Source of the DNA: an uncultured Clostridium sp.
GTDB taxonomy: Bacteria; Bacillota; Clostridia; Lachnospirales; Lachnospiraceae
Direction: 5' to 3'
Assembly (NCBI GenBank): GCA_900538475.1
Contig: UPYT01000001.1
Span: forward strand, 1 to 64,000
Length of the DNA: 64,000 nucleotides
Shown: positions 51,845 through 59,992 of the stretch, piece by piece
How the letters are laid out: each line of letters begins with the position of its first letter
How positions within the stretch are numbered: the stretch's first letter is position 1
Position numbers and translations under genes: made by a program
Notes under the pieces: generated by a model
Told to the model about the DNA's origin: nothing
Seen by the model: only the letters and a program-made list of their open reading frames with translations
Databases searched by the model: none

Positions 51845-53632
51845 ATGAAGGGATTGCTGAAATATTTAAAGGATTATAAGGTGGAAAGCGTACTGGGACC
51901 GCTGTTTAAGATGCTGGAAGCCAGCTTTGAGCTGTTTGTTCCCCTGGTAGTAGCCAGTATGATTGATATAGGAATCAGGAATCAGGATACGGGGTATATT
52001 TTGAAAATGGCCGGAGTTCTGGTGCTTTTGGCTGCCATCGGACTTGCCTGCTCCCTGACGGCTCAGTTTTTTGCAGCAAAGGCGGCGGTAGGATTTTCTA
52101 CTGCGCTGAGAAATGCGCTGTTTGCCCATATTAACAGCCTTTCTTATCATGAACAGGATAAAATAGGAACGGCGACTCTGATTACAAGAATGACCAGCGA
52201 TGTTAATCAGGTACAGTCAGGACTGAATCTGACCCTGCGTCTTCTGCTTCGCTCCCCCTTTATTGTATTTGGCGCCATGGTGATGGCATTTACGGTAGAT
52301 ACAAAGGCGGCTATGGTCTTTACCGTGGCGATTCCTGCATTGAGTGTGGTAGTATTTGGCATTATGGCAGTCAGTATGCCCCTGTATAAAAAGGTGCAGA
52401 GGCAGCTGGATCAGGTGACGCGGTCTGCCAGGGAGAATTTGACCGGTGTGCGGGTTATCCGGGCCTTCAGCCGTCAGAAAAACGAGATGGAGCATTTTGA
52501 AGCGTCCAATGATCAGCTGGTAAAGGTTCAGGTGTTTGTAGGAAAAATTTCTGCGCTGATGAATCCGGTTACTTATGTGATCATCAATCTGGCAATTGTA
52601 GCAGTAGTCTGGATTTCCGGAAAACAGGTTGATGCTGGAAGAATTACCCAGGGAGAAACGGTTGCTCTGGTTAATTACATGTCTCAGATTCTGGTGGAAC
52701 TGATTAAAATGGCAAATCTGATTGTGTCAATTTCCAAGGCGCTGGCATGTGCCAACCGAATCAGCCGTGTATTTGAGGAAAAAACTTCTATTGAAGATCC
52801 GGTTTCCTTTGCTCATAAGGAAGATGTCGGTGCCAGCTCTGAAACAGGCAGCGGTCTTCAGAAAAATACCTCCGAGATTGGGGAGAAGAGGAGTAAGATC
52901 TGTTTTTCTCATGTAAGCTTCGCCTATAATGGTTCGAAGGAGGATTCTCTGACAGATATCAGCTTCCAGGCAGAGAAAGGACAGACGATTGGAATTATCG
53001 GCGGAACCGGTTCAGGAAAGACTACCCTGGTAAATCTGATTCCCAGATTTTACGATGTCCGGGAGGGAAGCATTCTGTTAGATGGAAGAGATGTCCGCAC
53101 CTGGCCGCTTCGCGAGCTGAGAGAAAAGTTTGGTGTGGTTCCTCAGAAGGCAGTCCTGTTTAAGGGCAGTCTGCGGGAAAATATGAAATGGGGAAAAGCA
53201 GATGCCTCTGACGAAGAAATTTATCAGGCGCTTGCCATAGCTCAGGCCCGGGATTTTGTGGAGGCCAAGGGAAAGGGGCTGAAGCTTTTTATAGAGCAGG
53301 GAGGAAAGAATCTTTCCGGCGGCCAGCGGCAGCGGCTGACAATCGCCAGGGCTTTGGTGCGCAAGCCGGAGATTCTGATTATGGATGACAGTGCTTCTGC
53401 TCTTGATTTTGCTACTGATGCAAGACTGAGAAAGGCCATTCGGGAAGAAACCAGGGACATGACGGTATTTCTCGTATCCCAGAGAGTAGCTACTGTACGC
53501 GGAGCAGATCAGATTATCGTTCTGGACGATGGAAAAATAGCGGGGATGGGAACTCACAGACAGCTTCTGGATGGCTGTCAGATTTACCGGGAAATCTGTC
53601 AATCTCAGCTTTCTGAGAAGGAGGTGCAGTAG
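51845..53632 (+). CDS. ABC exporter half-transporter, degenerate-site subunit
   Basis: 595 residues: six membrane segments (about 15-310) followed by an ATPase domain. Walker A GGTGSGKTT at 386-394, signature LSGGQRQR near 488, and Walker B LIMDD with Asp514-Asp515. The second position is Glu in catalytic subunits; Asp here marks the non-catalytic site of heterodimeric exporters (TM287/288 or BmrCD type). A polar linker (about 322-350) joins the two parts. GGAGG lies 5 bases before ATG 51845. One base separates it from its partner. Drug, lipid or peptide export is likely. Confidence 0.92.
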   Translation: MKGLLKYLKDYKVESVLGPLFKMLEASFELFVPLVVASMIDIGIRNQDTGYILKMAGVLVLLAAIGLACSLTAQFFAAKAAVGFSTALRNALFAHINSLSYHEQDKIGTATLITRMTSDVNQVQSGLNLTLRLLLRSPFIVFGAMVMAFTVDTKAAMVFTVAIPALSVVVFGIMAVSMPLYKKVQRQLDQVTRSARENLTGVRVIRAFSRQKNEMEHFEASNDQLVKVQVFVGKISALMNPVTYVIINLAIVAVVWISGKQVDAGRITQGETVALVNYMSQILVELIKMANLIVSISKALACANRISRVFEEKTSIEDPVSFAHKEDVGASSETGSGLQKNTSEIGEKRSKICFSHVSFAYNGSKEDSLTDISFQAEKGQTIGIIGGTGSGKTTLVNLIPRFYDVREGSILLDGRDVRTWPLRELREKFGVVPQKAVLFKGSLRENMKWGKADASDEEIYQALAIAQARDFVEAKGKGLKLFIEQGGKNLSGGQRQRLTIARALVRKPEILIMDDSASALDFATDARLRKAIREETRDMTVFLVSQRVATVRGADQIIVLDDGKIAGMGTHRQLLDGCQIYREICQSQLSEKEVQ

Positions 53633-53633
53633 A

Positions 53634-55388
53634 ATGCCAAAATTACAGTTTGCAAAGCATAAATCAACCATTCGACGGATTCTTAATTATATTGGCGTTT
53701 ATAAATGGCTGGTTCTTTTGTCCGTGATTCTGGCGGCAGTCACTGTGGCTCTGACTCTGTATGCGCCGATCCTGGTAGGAGAGGGCGTAGACTTAATCCT
53801 GGGACCGGGCAATGTGGATTTTCAGGGACTGCTGGCTGTTCTGAAAAAAATTGCGGTTGTTGTAGCTCTGACGGCGCTGACTCAGTGGCTGATGAATCAT
53901 ATGAACAACCAGATTACCTACCATGTGGTTCAGGATATCCGGGTCAAGGCTTTTCAGCATATTCAGGAGCTTCCTTTAAAATACCTGGACAGCCATCCTT
54001 ATGGCGATATTATCAGCCGTCTGATTGCGGATATTGATCAGTTTTCAGAAGGACTTTTAATGGGCTTTACCCAGCTATTTACCGGGGTGCTGACGATTAT
54101 CGGAACTCTGGGCTTTATGCTGGCAGTCAATCCAGTGATTACTGCGGTTGTAGTTCTGGTTACTCCGTTGTCTTTGTTTGTTGCGGCCTTTATTGCCAGG
54201 AAAACCTTTTCCATGTTTCAGCTTCAGTCCCAGACAAGAGGAGAATTGACTACTCTGGTAGACGAAATGATTGGCAATGAAAAGGTGGTTCAGGCCTTTG
54301 GATATGAGAAGGAGGCACAGGCACGGTTTGAGGAAATCAACGAACGTCTCCGGGGCTACAGCCTGCGGGCGATTTTCTTTTCTTCTATTACCAATCCGGC
54401 TACCCGCTTTGTAAACAGCATGGTATACGCCAGTGTGGGAGCCGCAGGAGCCTTTGCGGCAATCCGTGGGTTTTTGTCAGTTGGCCAGCTTTCCATTTTC
54501 CTCAGCTATGCCAATCAGTATACCAAGCCGTTTAATGAGATTTCCGGTGTGGTAACAGAGCTGCAGAATGCTCTGGCCTGTGCGGCCCGGGTATTTGCTC
54601 TGATGGACGAGCCACCCTTTGAACCGGAGGACGAAGATGCGGTGGAATTAAAACAGGCAGACGGAAGCGTAGCTTTGGAAAATGTCAGCTTTTCTTATCA
54701 GCCGGAGGTTCCACTGATTGAGGACTTGAATCTGGATGTAAAGCCGGGGCAGAGAATTGCCCTGGTGGGGCCTACGGGGTGTGGAAAAACTACGATTATC
54801 AATCTTCTGATGCGTTTTTATGATGTGCAGAAGGGGGCAATCCGGGTATCCGGGACAGATATCCGTCACATGACCAGAGAAAGCCTGAGGGAAAGTTATG
54901 GAATGGTGCTGCAGGAAACCTGGCTGAAATCGGGAACAATCCGGGAAAACATTGCCTATGGAAGACCGGATGCCTCGGAGGAGGAGATTATCCAGGCGGC
55001 AAAGGATGCCCATGCTCACAGCTTTATCAGAAGAATGCCTCAGGGCTATGATACTGTTCTGTCAGAGGATGGGGGGAATCTTTCCCAGGGACAGAGACAG
55101 CTTTTGTGTATTGCCCGCGTGATGCTCTGCAATCCGGCGATGCTGATTCTGGACGAGGCTACTTCTTCTATTGATACCCGTACAGAAATCCGGATTCAGA
55201 AGGCATTTGCAGCTATGATGGAAGGAAGAACCAGTTTCATTGTGGCACACCGTCTTTCTACCATTCAGGAAGCGGATGTTATCCTGGTTATGAAGGATGG
55301 GCATATTATAGAGCAGGGAACCCATGAGTCGCTGCTGGCGAGACATGGGTTCTATGCAGAGCTTTACAATAGTCAATTTGAAGGATAA
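53634..55388 (+). CDS. ABC exporter half-transporter, catalytic-site subunit
   Basis: 584 residues: six membrane segments, then an ATPase domain with Walker A GPTGCGKTT near 382, signature LSQGQRQ at 483-489 (Gly replaced by Gln in LSGGQ), Walker B LILDEATSSID (Glu508), and the switch His in VAHRLST. Glu508 gives a working catalytic site, while its altered signature faces the degenerate Walker B of the partner, the usual arrangement in heterodimers. AGGAGG precedes the ATG. Confidence 0.93.
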   Translation: MPKLQFAKHKSTIRRILNYIGVYKWLVLLSVILAAVTVALTLYAPILVGEGVDLILGPGNVDFQGLLAVLKKIAVVVALTALTQWLMNHMNNQITYHVVQDIRVKAFQHIQELPLKYLDSHPYGDIISRLIADIDQFSEGLLMGFTQLFTGVLTIIGTLGFMLAVNPVITAVVVLVTPLSLFVAAFIARKTFSMFQLQSQTRGELTTLVDEMIGNEKVVQAFGYEKEAQARFEEINERLRGYSLRAIFFSSITNPATRFVNSMVYASVGAAGAFAAIRGFLSVGQLSIFLSYANQYTKPFNEISGVVTELQNALACAARVFALMDEPPFEPEDEDAVELKQADGSVALENVSFSYQPEVPLIEDLNLDVKPGQRIALVGPTGCGKTTIINLLMRFYDVQKGAIRVSGTDIRHMTRESLRESYGMVLQETWLKSGTIRENIAYGRPDASEEEIIQAAKDAHAHSFIRRMPQGYDTVLSEDGGNLSQGQRQLLCIARVMLCNPAMLILDEATSSIDTRTEIRIQKAFAAMMEGRTSFIVAHRLSTIQEADVILVMKDGHIIEQGTHESLLARHGFYAELYNSQFEG

Positions 55389-55403
55389 AGAAAAAGAAAG
55401 ACA

Positions 55404-55475
55404 GGCAGAAAAAACGGATACTTCGTATTGTGTTAATCATCATACCGGGAGTCCAGTTTTTTCTGCCGTTTTTCT
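55404..55475 (+). terminator. Terminator of the ABC pair, reaching into the converging gene
   Basis: GGCAGAAAAAAC (55404-55415) pairs with GTTTTTTCTGCC (55456-55467), followed by GTTTTTC. The right arm lies inside the coding region of the minus-strand membrane protein, where it encodes the Lys/Gln-rich tail. Confidence 0.6.
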
Positions 55476-55870
55476 TCCATTTTTCTGTAGGCTGACTGAG
55501 CCAGAAGAAAGGATACAAGAAAAGAAACGGCAAATCCAGCCAGAGAAAGAAAATCGGTCTCTGCATTTTGAGAGTGCCGGACAGCGGCAAATACAAAAAG
55601 ACCGGTCAGGAGGCCGACAGCAAGACCAGTACGGCGGCGAAGCCGGGAAGTCTCCTGAAAAAGCGGCGCCTGGGTGACACCAAGCATTCTGGTGCGGACA
55701 GCCATATAAACTGGCGATCCGATCAAAATGAGAAACTCCAACAAGCAGTCTTTCATTGATTGATGAAAAAGTATGAATTTGCTCAACATGGAAATACAGC
55801 AGACAGATAAGGTAATAACAAATAATTCTGCATAAATTCTTCGATAGGTTTCTTTGATTCGTTCATCCAT
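55433..55870 (-). CDS. Small membrane protein paired with an XRE regulator (DUF6773-like)
   Basis: 145 residues with four hydrophobic segments in two pairs (about 15-60 and 80-128) and a basic C terminus. It begins MDERIKETYRRIYAE. I do not know its function; such proteins accompany small XRE regulators in many Firmicutes. ATG 55870 follows GGAGGAA and lies 2 bases after the XRE stop, so they are one operon. The last codons double as terminator for the converging ABC gene. Confidence 0.75.
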   Translation of the reverse strand: MDERIKETYRRIYAELFVITLSVCCISMLSKFILFHQSMKDCLLEFLILIGSPVYMAVRTRMLGVTQAPLFQETSRLRRRTGLAVGLLTGLFVFAAVRHSQNAETDFLSLAGFAVSFLVSFLLAQSAYRKMEEKRQKKLDSRYDD

Positions 55871-55872
55871 GG

Positions 55873-56067
55873 CTATTCCTCCCAAAAAAGTTCGTCCAGT
55901 GTTTTGCCCAGAGCTCTGCAGATTGCAAGGCAAAGCTTCAGGGATGGATTATAGTCTCCGGCTTCAATCATACCAATAGTCTGCCGAGTGACTCCGGTTG
56001 CAGCAGCCAGATCTCCCTGGGACATATCCAGGGCGGCTCTGGCTGCTTTCATCTTCAGATTTTTCAT
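55873..56067 (-). CDS. Small XRE-family repressor
   Basis: 64 residues, essentially a single helix-turn-helix (LDMSQGDLAAATGVTRQTIGMIE, residues 13-35) ending KTLDELFWEE, as in the YgzD/YozG-type regulators. Its promoter, 75 bases upstream, is overlapped by one arm of an inverted repeat, so it probably represses its own two-gene operon. Confidence 0.92.
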   Translation of the reverse strand: MKNLKMKAARAALDMSQGDLAAATGVTRQTIGMIEAGDYNPSLKLCLAICRALGKTLDELFWEE

Positions 56068-56145
56068 GGAAAATGTAGGGTCCCTCCATTTCTTTTGACA
56101 GCAGATCGAGAAAAGGATCGGCTAAGGTATCTTCGTTATGCTTTT

Positions 56146-56194
56146 ATTATAAATTATAAATTGCAAAATGTCAAATATATATTACATTTTGCAA
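56146..56194. promoter_or_regulatory. XRE operon promoter and probable operator
   Basis: On the minus strand TTGACA (56169-56174), 17 bp, TATAAT (56146-56151): a perfect promoter for the XRE gene. TTGCAAAATGT (56161-56171) and ACATTTTGCAA (56184-56194) form an exact 11-bp inverted repeat with a 12-bp spacer; the left arm overlaps the -35. The right arm lies just upstream of the nrdG promoter. Confidence 0.72.
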
Positions 56195-56211
56195 GAAAGA
56201 AAATACATTGC

Positions 56212-56240
56212 TTGCATAGAATTTCTGGTGCTGTTATAAT
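56212..56240 (+). promoter_or_regulatory. Promoter of nrdG
   Basis: TTGCAT (56212-56217), 17 bp, TATAAT (56235-56240). Confidence 0.78.
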
Positions 56241-56291
56241 AAAACCAGCAGTAAAACGATATTTGACAGAACAGAGAAAGGAATTGTTTCT

Positions 56292-56819
56292 ATGAATTAT
56301 GCAACGATAAAGCCCGTAGATATTGCCAATGGACCGGGAGTGAGAGTGTCTTTGTTTGTCAGCGGCTGTACCCACCGGTGCAAAGGCTGTTTTAATGAGG
56401 AGGCCTGGGATTTTCAGTTTGGAAAGCCTTTTACAGAAGAAGTTCAGAAGCAGCTGCTGTCCAGCCTGGATCACGATTATATTGAAGGACTGACACTGCT
56501 GGGAGGAGAGCCGATGGAGCCCTCCAATCAGGAAAGCCTTCTGCCTTTTATCAAGGCAGTTCGGGAGCATTTGCCTGGGAAAACGATCTGGTGCTTTACT
56601 GGCTATGATTTTGAGAAGGACATTCTGGGAAAGATGATGAAAACATCAGCAGTTACCAGAGAACTGATTCCGCTGTTTGATGTGATGGTGGATGGAAAAT
56701 TTGTGGCGGAGAAAAAGAATCTGAGTCTGAAATTCCGCGGTTCAGAAAATCAGAGAGTGCTGAATGTGAAGAAGTCCCTGGAAGAGGGACGGGGTGTCTG
56801 GATGGAGGAATTCCGTTAG
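56292..56819 (+). CDS. nrdG: Anaerobic ribonucleotide reductase activating protein
   Basis: Radical-SAM enzyme that makes the glycyl radical on NrdD so that ribonucleotides are reduced without oxygen. 175 residues. The 4Fe-4S motif CTHRCKGC (Cys26, Cys30, Cys33) and GGEP (near 66) are intact. NrdD is not next to it and is absent from the window, so the pair is split. AAAGGA precedes the ATG by about 9 bases. Confidence 0.93.
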   Translation: MNYATIKPVDIANGPGVRVSLFVSGCTHRCKGCFNEEAWDFQFGKPFTEEVQKQLLSSLDHDYIEGLTLLGGEPMEPSNQESLLPFIKAVREHLPGKTIWCFTGYDFEKDILGKMMKTSAVTRELIPLFDVMVDGKFVAEKKNLSLKFRGSENQRVLNVKKSLEEGRGVWMEEFR

Positions 56820-56826
56820 GGACCAG

Positions 56827-56890
56827 GTACTGGTTCAGCCTGCACTTTTTGCCTGCTGTAAGCAGGCAAGAAAATGTATAAATGAGTTAT
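56827..56890 (+). mobile_element. Short MITE-like remnant M7 after nrdG
   Basis: GTACTGGTTCAGCC at the left, a GCCTGC-TGTAA-GCAGGC hairpin, CAAGAAAATG and GAGTTAT at the right. The GCAGGCAAGAA body matches M3. No target duplication is visible. Confidence 0.4.
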
Positions 56891-56922
56891 TAGGAATCCA
56901 GCGATTCCTGTTTGCTAAAAGA

Positions 56923-56951
56923 TTGACAAATACATAAGATAATGATACTCT
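56923..56951 (+). promoter_or_regulatory. Candidate promoter of the FMN-binding protein gene
   Basis: TTGACA (56923-56928) with TACTCT 17 bp on (56946-56951); the -10 is weak. Confidence 0.45.
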
Positions 56952-56979
56952 GATAGAGATGTCTTAACGAAAACGTAAC

Positions 56980-57052
56980 GTAACGATTCAGGATGGAAGG
57001 AAATTTGGTGGAAAAAGCCGAACAAGAAGATGCTCACGTCCTGAACAGTTAT
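56980..57052 (+). mobile_element. Short MITE-like element M5 in the leader of the FMN-binding protein gene
   Basis: 73 bp with ends GTAACGATTCAGGAT and, reversed, ATAACTGTTCAGGAC; the body keeps AAGCCGAACAAGAAGATGC from M1. Flanks AACGTAAC and AAAGTAAC match at 7 of 8 bases. It ends 33 bases before the start codon. Confidence 0.75.
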
Positions 57053-57085
57053 AAAGTAACAATAAAAATACAGGGAGGAACATCA

Positions 57086-58123
57086 ATGAACAAAGGAAAT
57101 ATTATTGGATTGGGCGTAATGGCGGCAGCGGCGGCAGCAGTAGTAGCTGTGTCTGGTCCGGCATATGAGGCAATTCAAAGCAGCAGACTGAAGGCGGCGG
57201 CCGACGGCGCAGAGATTACAGTGGTAAACGGAGAAGCAGAGGGCTTTGGCGGTCCGGTTCAGGCTGAGGTGACTGTAGCTGGTGATAAAATTATTGCTCT
57301 GAGTTTGACGGGAGAGGGAGAAACTCCGGAAATCGGCGGAGCGGCTATGTCTTCTTTGACAGAGGCGATTACTGCAGCCCAGACCCTGGAGGGAGTGGAT
57401 GCAGTATCTGGAGCAACGATTACCTCAGAAGCAGTATTTTCTGCTGTAAAATCAGCGATGGGGATAGAGACTGTGGAAGCAGAGACTGAGCCGGCTCAGG
57501 AAGAGACAGAAACGGAGAAAGCTGAAGAAGCAGAAGAAACCAAAGCAGAAGAAACCAAGGCAGCTGCTGTGGAGGGCGCCTTAACAGGAACAGCCAAGGG
57601 CTTTGGAGGAGAGATTCAGGCTCAGGTGGTTGTTGATGAAAGTGGAGTGATTACAGATCTGCTTCTGACGGGAGAGGAAGAGACTCCGGAAATTGGTGGA
57701 ACCGCTATGGAAGAGCTGACCAGCGCGATTCTGGAAAAAGGAACCGTAGAAGGCGTGGATGCAGTATCCGGAGCGACCGTTACCTCTGAGGGTGTGTTTG
57801 CTGCAGTGAAGGCTGCTGTGGAAGCAGAGGCTGTTGAGGAAGAAACCAAGGCAGTTGCTGTGGAGGGCGCCTTAACAGGAACAGCTAAGGGCTTTGGAGG
57901 AGAGATCCAGGCTCAGGTGGTTGTTGATGAAAGTGGAGTGATTACAGATCTGCTTCTGATGGGAGATGGAGAGACTCCGGAAATCGGCGGAACCGCTATG
58001 GAAGAGCTGACCAGCGCGATTCTGGAAAAAGGAACCGTAGAAGGCGTGGATGCAGTATCCGGAGCGACCGTTACCTCCGAGGGTGTGTTTGCTGCAGTGA
58101 AGGCTGCTTTGGAGCAGAAATGA
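57086..58123 (+). CDS. Membrane-anchored protein with three tandem FMN-binding domains
   Basis: 345 residues. An N-terminal hydrophobic anchor (about 6-27, no lipobox) is followed by three FMN-binding domains (about 42-126, 159-243, 256-342) joined by acidic Glu/Thr/Lys linkers. Each ends with DAVSGATxTSE, the ApbE flavinylation motif, with candidate FMN-bearing Thr111, Thr231 and Thr328. Such multi-flavin surface proteins carry electrons out of the cell or to membrane partners. Domains 2 and 3 are almost identical, even in DNA. No ApbE gene is in the window. GGGAGG precedes the ATG. Confidence 0.88.
   Translation: MNKGNIIGLGVMAAAAAAVVAVSGPAYEAIQSSRLKAAADGAEITVVNGEAEGFGGPVQAEVTVAGDKIIALSLTGEGETPEIGGAAMSSLTEAITAAQTLEGVDAVSGATITSEAVFSAVKSAMGIETVEAETEPAQEETETEKAEEAEETKAEETKAAAVEGALTGTAKGFGGEIQAQVVVDESGVITDLLLTGEEETPEIGGTAMEELTSAILEKGTVEGVDAVSGATVTSEGVFAAVKAAVEAEAVEEETKAVAVEGALTGTAKGFGGEIQAQVVVDESGVITDLLLMGDGETPEIGGTAMEELTSAILEKGTVEGVDAVSGATVTSEGVFAAVKAALEQK
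57551..58108 (+). repeat. Two-copy tandem repeat with a 291-bp period inside the FMN-binding gene
   Basis: Copies at 57551-57817 and 57842-58108 (267 bp each) differ at about nine positions by eye, roughly 97 percent alike, and encode FMN domains 2 and 3. The first domain is much more divergent. Confidence 0.9.
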
Positions 58124-58162
58124 TAAGAATTGCGGGGGGAGTTGTTTTTCAGTAAGAGCAAG

Positions 58163-58212
58163 ACAGGAGTTTCCCGTACCTGCCAGATTTTGGAAAGGAC
58201 GGGTTTTCCTGT
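58163..58212 (+). promoter_or_regulatory. Hairpin between the FMN-binding and TauE/SafE genes
   Basis: ACAGGA (58163-58168) pairs with TCCTGT (58207-58212) and CCCGT (58173-58177) with ACGGG (58199-58203), with a symmetrical internal loop. No T-run follows, so it may be leader structure of the next gene or a processing site rather than a terminator. Confidence 0.45.
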
Positions 58213-58236
58213 ATAGAAGAAGGAGAAGGAAACATT

Positions 58237-59031
58237 ATGAGTTTATATTTGTATTTGATATTTCTTGGGGTAAGCTTTGGAGCATCTGTAGTAGGGGCTA
58301 TCTGTGGAATCGGCGGCGGCGTACTGATTAAGCCAATTCTCGATGCCTTTGGAGTATTGAGTGTAGCCAGTATCAGCTTTTTATCAGGCTGTACGGTTCT
58401 GTCCATGTCCTGCTATTCCGTTTTGAAGGCACGGCTCAGCAAAGAGTCTCTGGTTGATTTAAAGACGGGTACTCCTCTGGCGATAGGTGCAGCTATTGGC
58501 GGCGTTACAGGAAAAATGATGTTCCAGTATCTGTCTGATATGTTTACAAATAAGGATCAGGTAGGAGCTATTCAGGCAGTCTGCCTTTTGATTATTACTC
58601 TGGGAACTATGATTTATACGCTGAAAAAAGATCAGATTAAGACGCTGCACGTTCAGAATCCGCTGGTGTGTATCGCGATCGGCCTTGTTCTGGGAATCTG
58701 TTCCTCCTTCCTGGGAATTGGCGGAGGCCCCATCAATCTGGTGGTATTGTTTTATTTCTTCTCTATGGATACTAAGACAGCAGCACAGAACTCCCTGTAT
58801 ATTATTTTGTTCTCCCAGATTACCAGTCTGGTGAATACGCTGATTACCCATACAGTGCCGGAATTTGAGGTCGGACTTCTGATTCTCATGGTAGGCGGAG
58901 GAATTCTTGGAGGAGCAGCAGGAAGAATTGTCAATAAACGAATGGACGTTAATATGGTAAATAAGCTGTTTATCGGTTTGATGGCAGTGATCATGCTGAT
59001 TTGTGCATACAATATTTATCAGTTTATGTAA
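58237..59031 (+). CDS. TauE/SafE-family permease
   Basis: 264 residues, about eight membrane segments in two related halves (GAICGIGGGVLIKP in the first, SSFLGIGGGPINLV in the second), the TauE/SafE pattern. Family members export sulfite, sulfoacetate or other sulfur-containing or organic anions. AAGGAGAAGG precedes the ATG. It follows the FMN-binding protein gene by 113 bases in the same direction and may share its transcript. Confidence 0.9.
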   Translation: MSLYLYLIFLGVSFGASVVGAICGIGGGVLIKPILDAFGVLSVASISFLSGCTVLSMSCYSVLKARLSKESLVDLKTGTPLAIGAAIGGVTGKMMFQYLSDMFTNKDQVGAIQAVCLLIITLGTMIYTLKKDQIKTLHVQNPLVCIAIGLVLGICSSFLGIGGGPINLVVLFYFFSMDTKTAAQNSLYIILFSQITSLVNTLITHTVPEFEVGLLILMVGGGILGGAAGRIVNKRMDVNMVNKLFIGLMAVIMLICAYNIYQFM

Positions 59032-59169
59032 GAATTCGTAATAAATTCGTCAGAAAGTTTCAAATGTTTTCAGAAACCCTAAGGGAATGGTAAAGTCTTA
59101 CCGGAAATTTCATGGTAAAATAGTTTTGTAAAATGAAAACGAAGAAAACCATGAAAGGAGCGGTGGACA

Positions 59170-59955
59170 ATGATAAAGAAAATAATTGGATATGTGGCAG
59201 CGATGATGATGACTGCGGCAGCCTGTACCGGGTTCACCGTTGCCGGACAGGGTTATGAGATGTATCAGGCAGCAGTTGCAGAGACAAGTCTGGAGAGTAT
59301 GGTTGATTCCATTCGCAGCAAAGAAGGCTATACGACTCTGGAGGAGCTGCCGGATACCTATCTGAATGCAGTGGTTTCTGTGGAGGATCACAGATTTTAC
59401 AGTCATTTCGGTCTGGATCCGATTGCTATCTGCCGTGCTCTGGTCAATGACCTTCGGGCAGGACGGTATGTGGAGGGCGGAAGTACCATTACCCAGCAGT
59501 TGGCCAAGAACCTGTATTTCAGCCATGAAAAAAAGATGGAGAGAAAGATTGCTGAGGTTTTTGCGGCACTGGAGCTGGAAAGAAAGTACAGTAAAGACGA
59601 GATTCTTGAGCTGTATGTCAACAGTATTTCCTTTGGTGAGGGATACCATACAGCAGGAGATGCCAGCCGCGGATATTTTGGCAAGGAGCCCTGGCAGATG
59701 AATGAGTATGAGTGCACACTTCTGGCTGGCGTTCCTAATGCTCCTTCCAGATATGCGCCTACCAGGAATCCAGGTCTGGCAGCTCGCCGTCAGCAGCAGG
59801 TATTAAGAAGAATGGAGGCCTGCGGTCATCCAATCTCTTCTTCAACAAAAAGCCGCGCGGCAGCCTATGCGTCTCAGACTGCTCCTGTACAGACAGAGCA
59901 GAGGACAGGCGGGGGCAGAACAGTTCCTGTTTTAGGATTTGCAGGCGCAATCTAA
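59170..59955 (+). CDS. Monofunctional peptidoglycan glycosyltransferase (GT51)
   Basis: 261 residues. A signal anchor (about 3-25) leads to a GT51 domain with all main motifs: EDHRFYSHFGLDPI (catalytic Glu near 75), GGSTITQQLAKN (near 102), RKIAEVFAALELERKYSK (near 122), and ILELYVNSISFG (near 140). No transpeptidase domain follows; a short polar tail ends the protein. It polymerises lipid II outside the membrane. AAGGAG precedes the ATG. Converges on the GNAT gene. Confidence 0.92.
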   Translation: MIKKIIGYVAAMMMTAAACTGFTVAGQGYEMYQAAVAETSLESMVDSIRSKEGYTTLEELPDTYLNAVVSVEDHRFYSHFGLDPIAICRALVNDLRAGRYVEGGSTITQQLAKNLYFSHEKKMERKIAEVFAALELERKYSKDEILELYVNSISFGEGYHTAGDASRGYFGKEPWQMNEYECTLLAGVPNAPSRYAPTRNPGLAARRQQQVLRRMEACGHPISSSTKSRAAAYASQTAPVQTEQRTGGGRTVPVLGFAGAI

Positions 59956-59962
59956 AAAATGA

Positions 59963-59992
59963 GAGTCGGCTCGTTACAGAGCCGGCTCTTTT
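59963..59992 (+). terminator. Terminator of the GT51 gene, overlapping the GNAT gene end
   Basis: GAGTCGGCTC (59963-59972) pairs with GAGCCGGCTC (59979-59988), followed by TTTT. The loop and right arm encode the last residues and stop codon of the converging minus-strand gene (stop at 59974-59976). Confidence 0.82.

Noticed and set aside
57551-58108. Tandem repeat as a CRISPR-like array
   Set aside because: Only two long in-frame protein-coding copies, no short repeats with spacers.
57622-58161. Two near-identical antisense frames in the FMN-binding gene
   Set aside because: They are the reverse reading of the tandem repeat and duplicate only because the repeat does.
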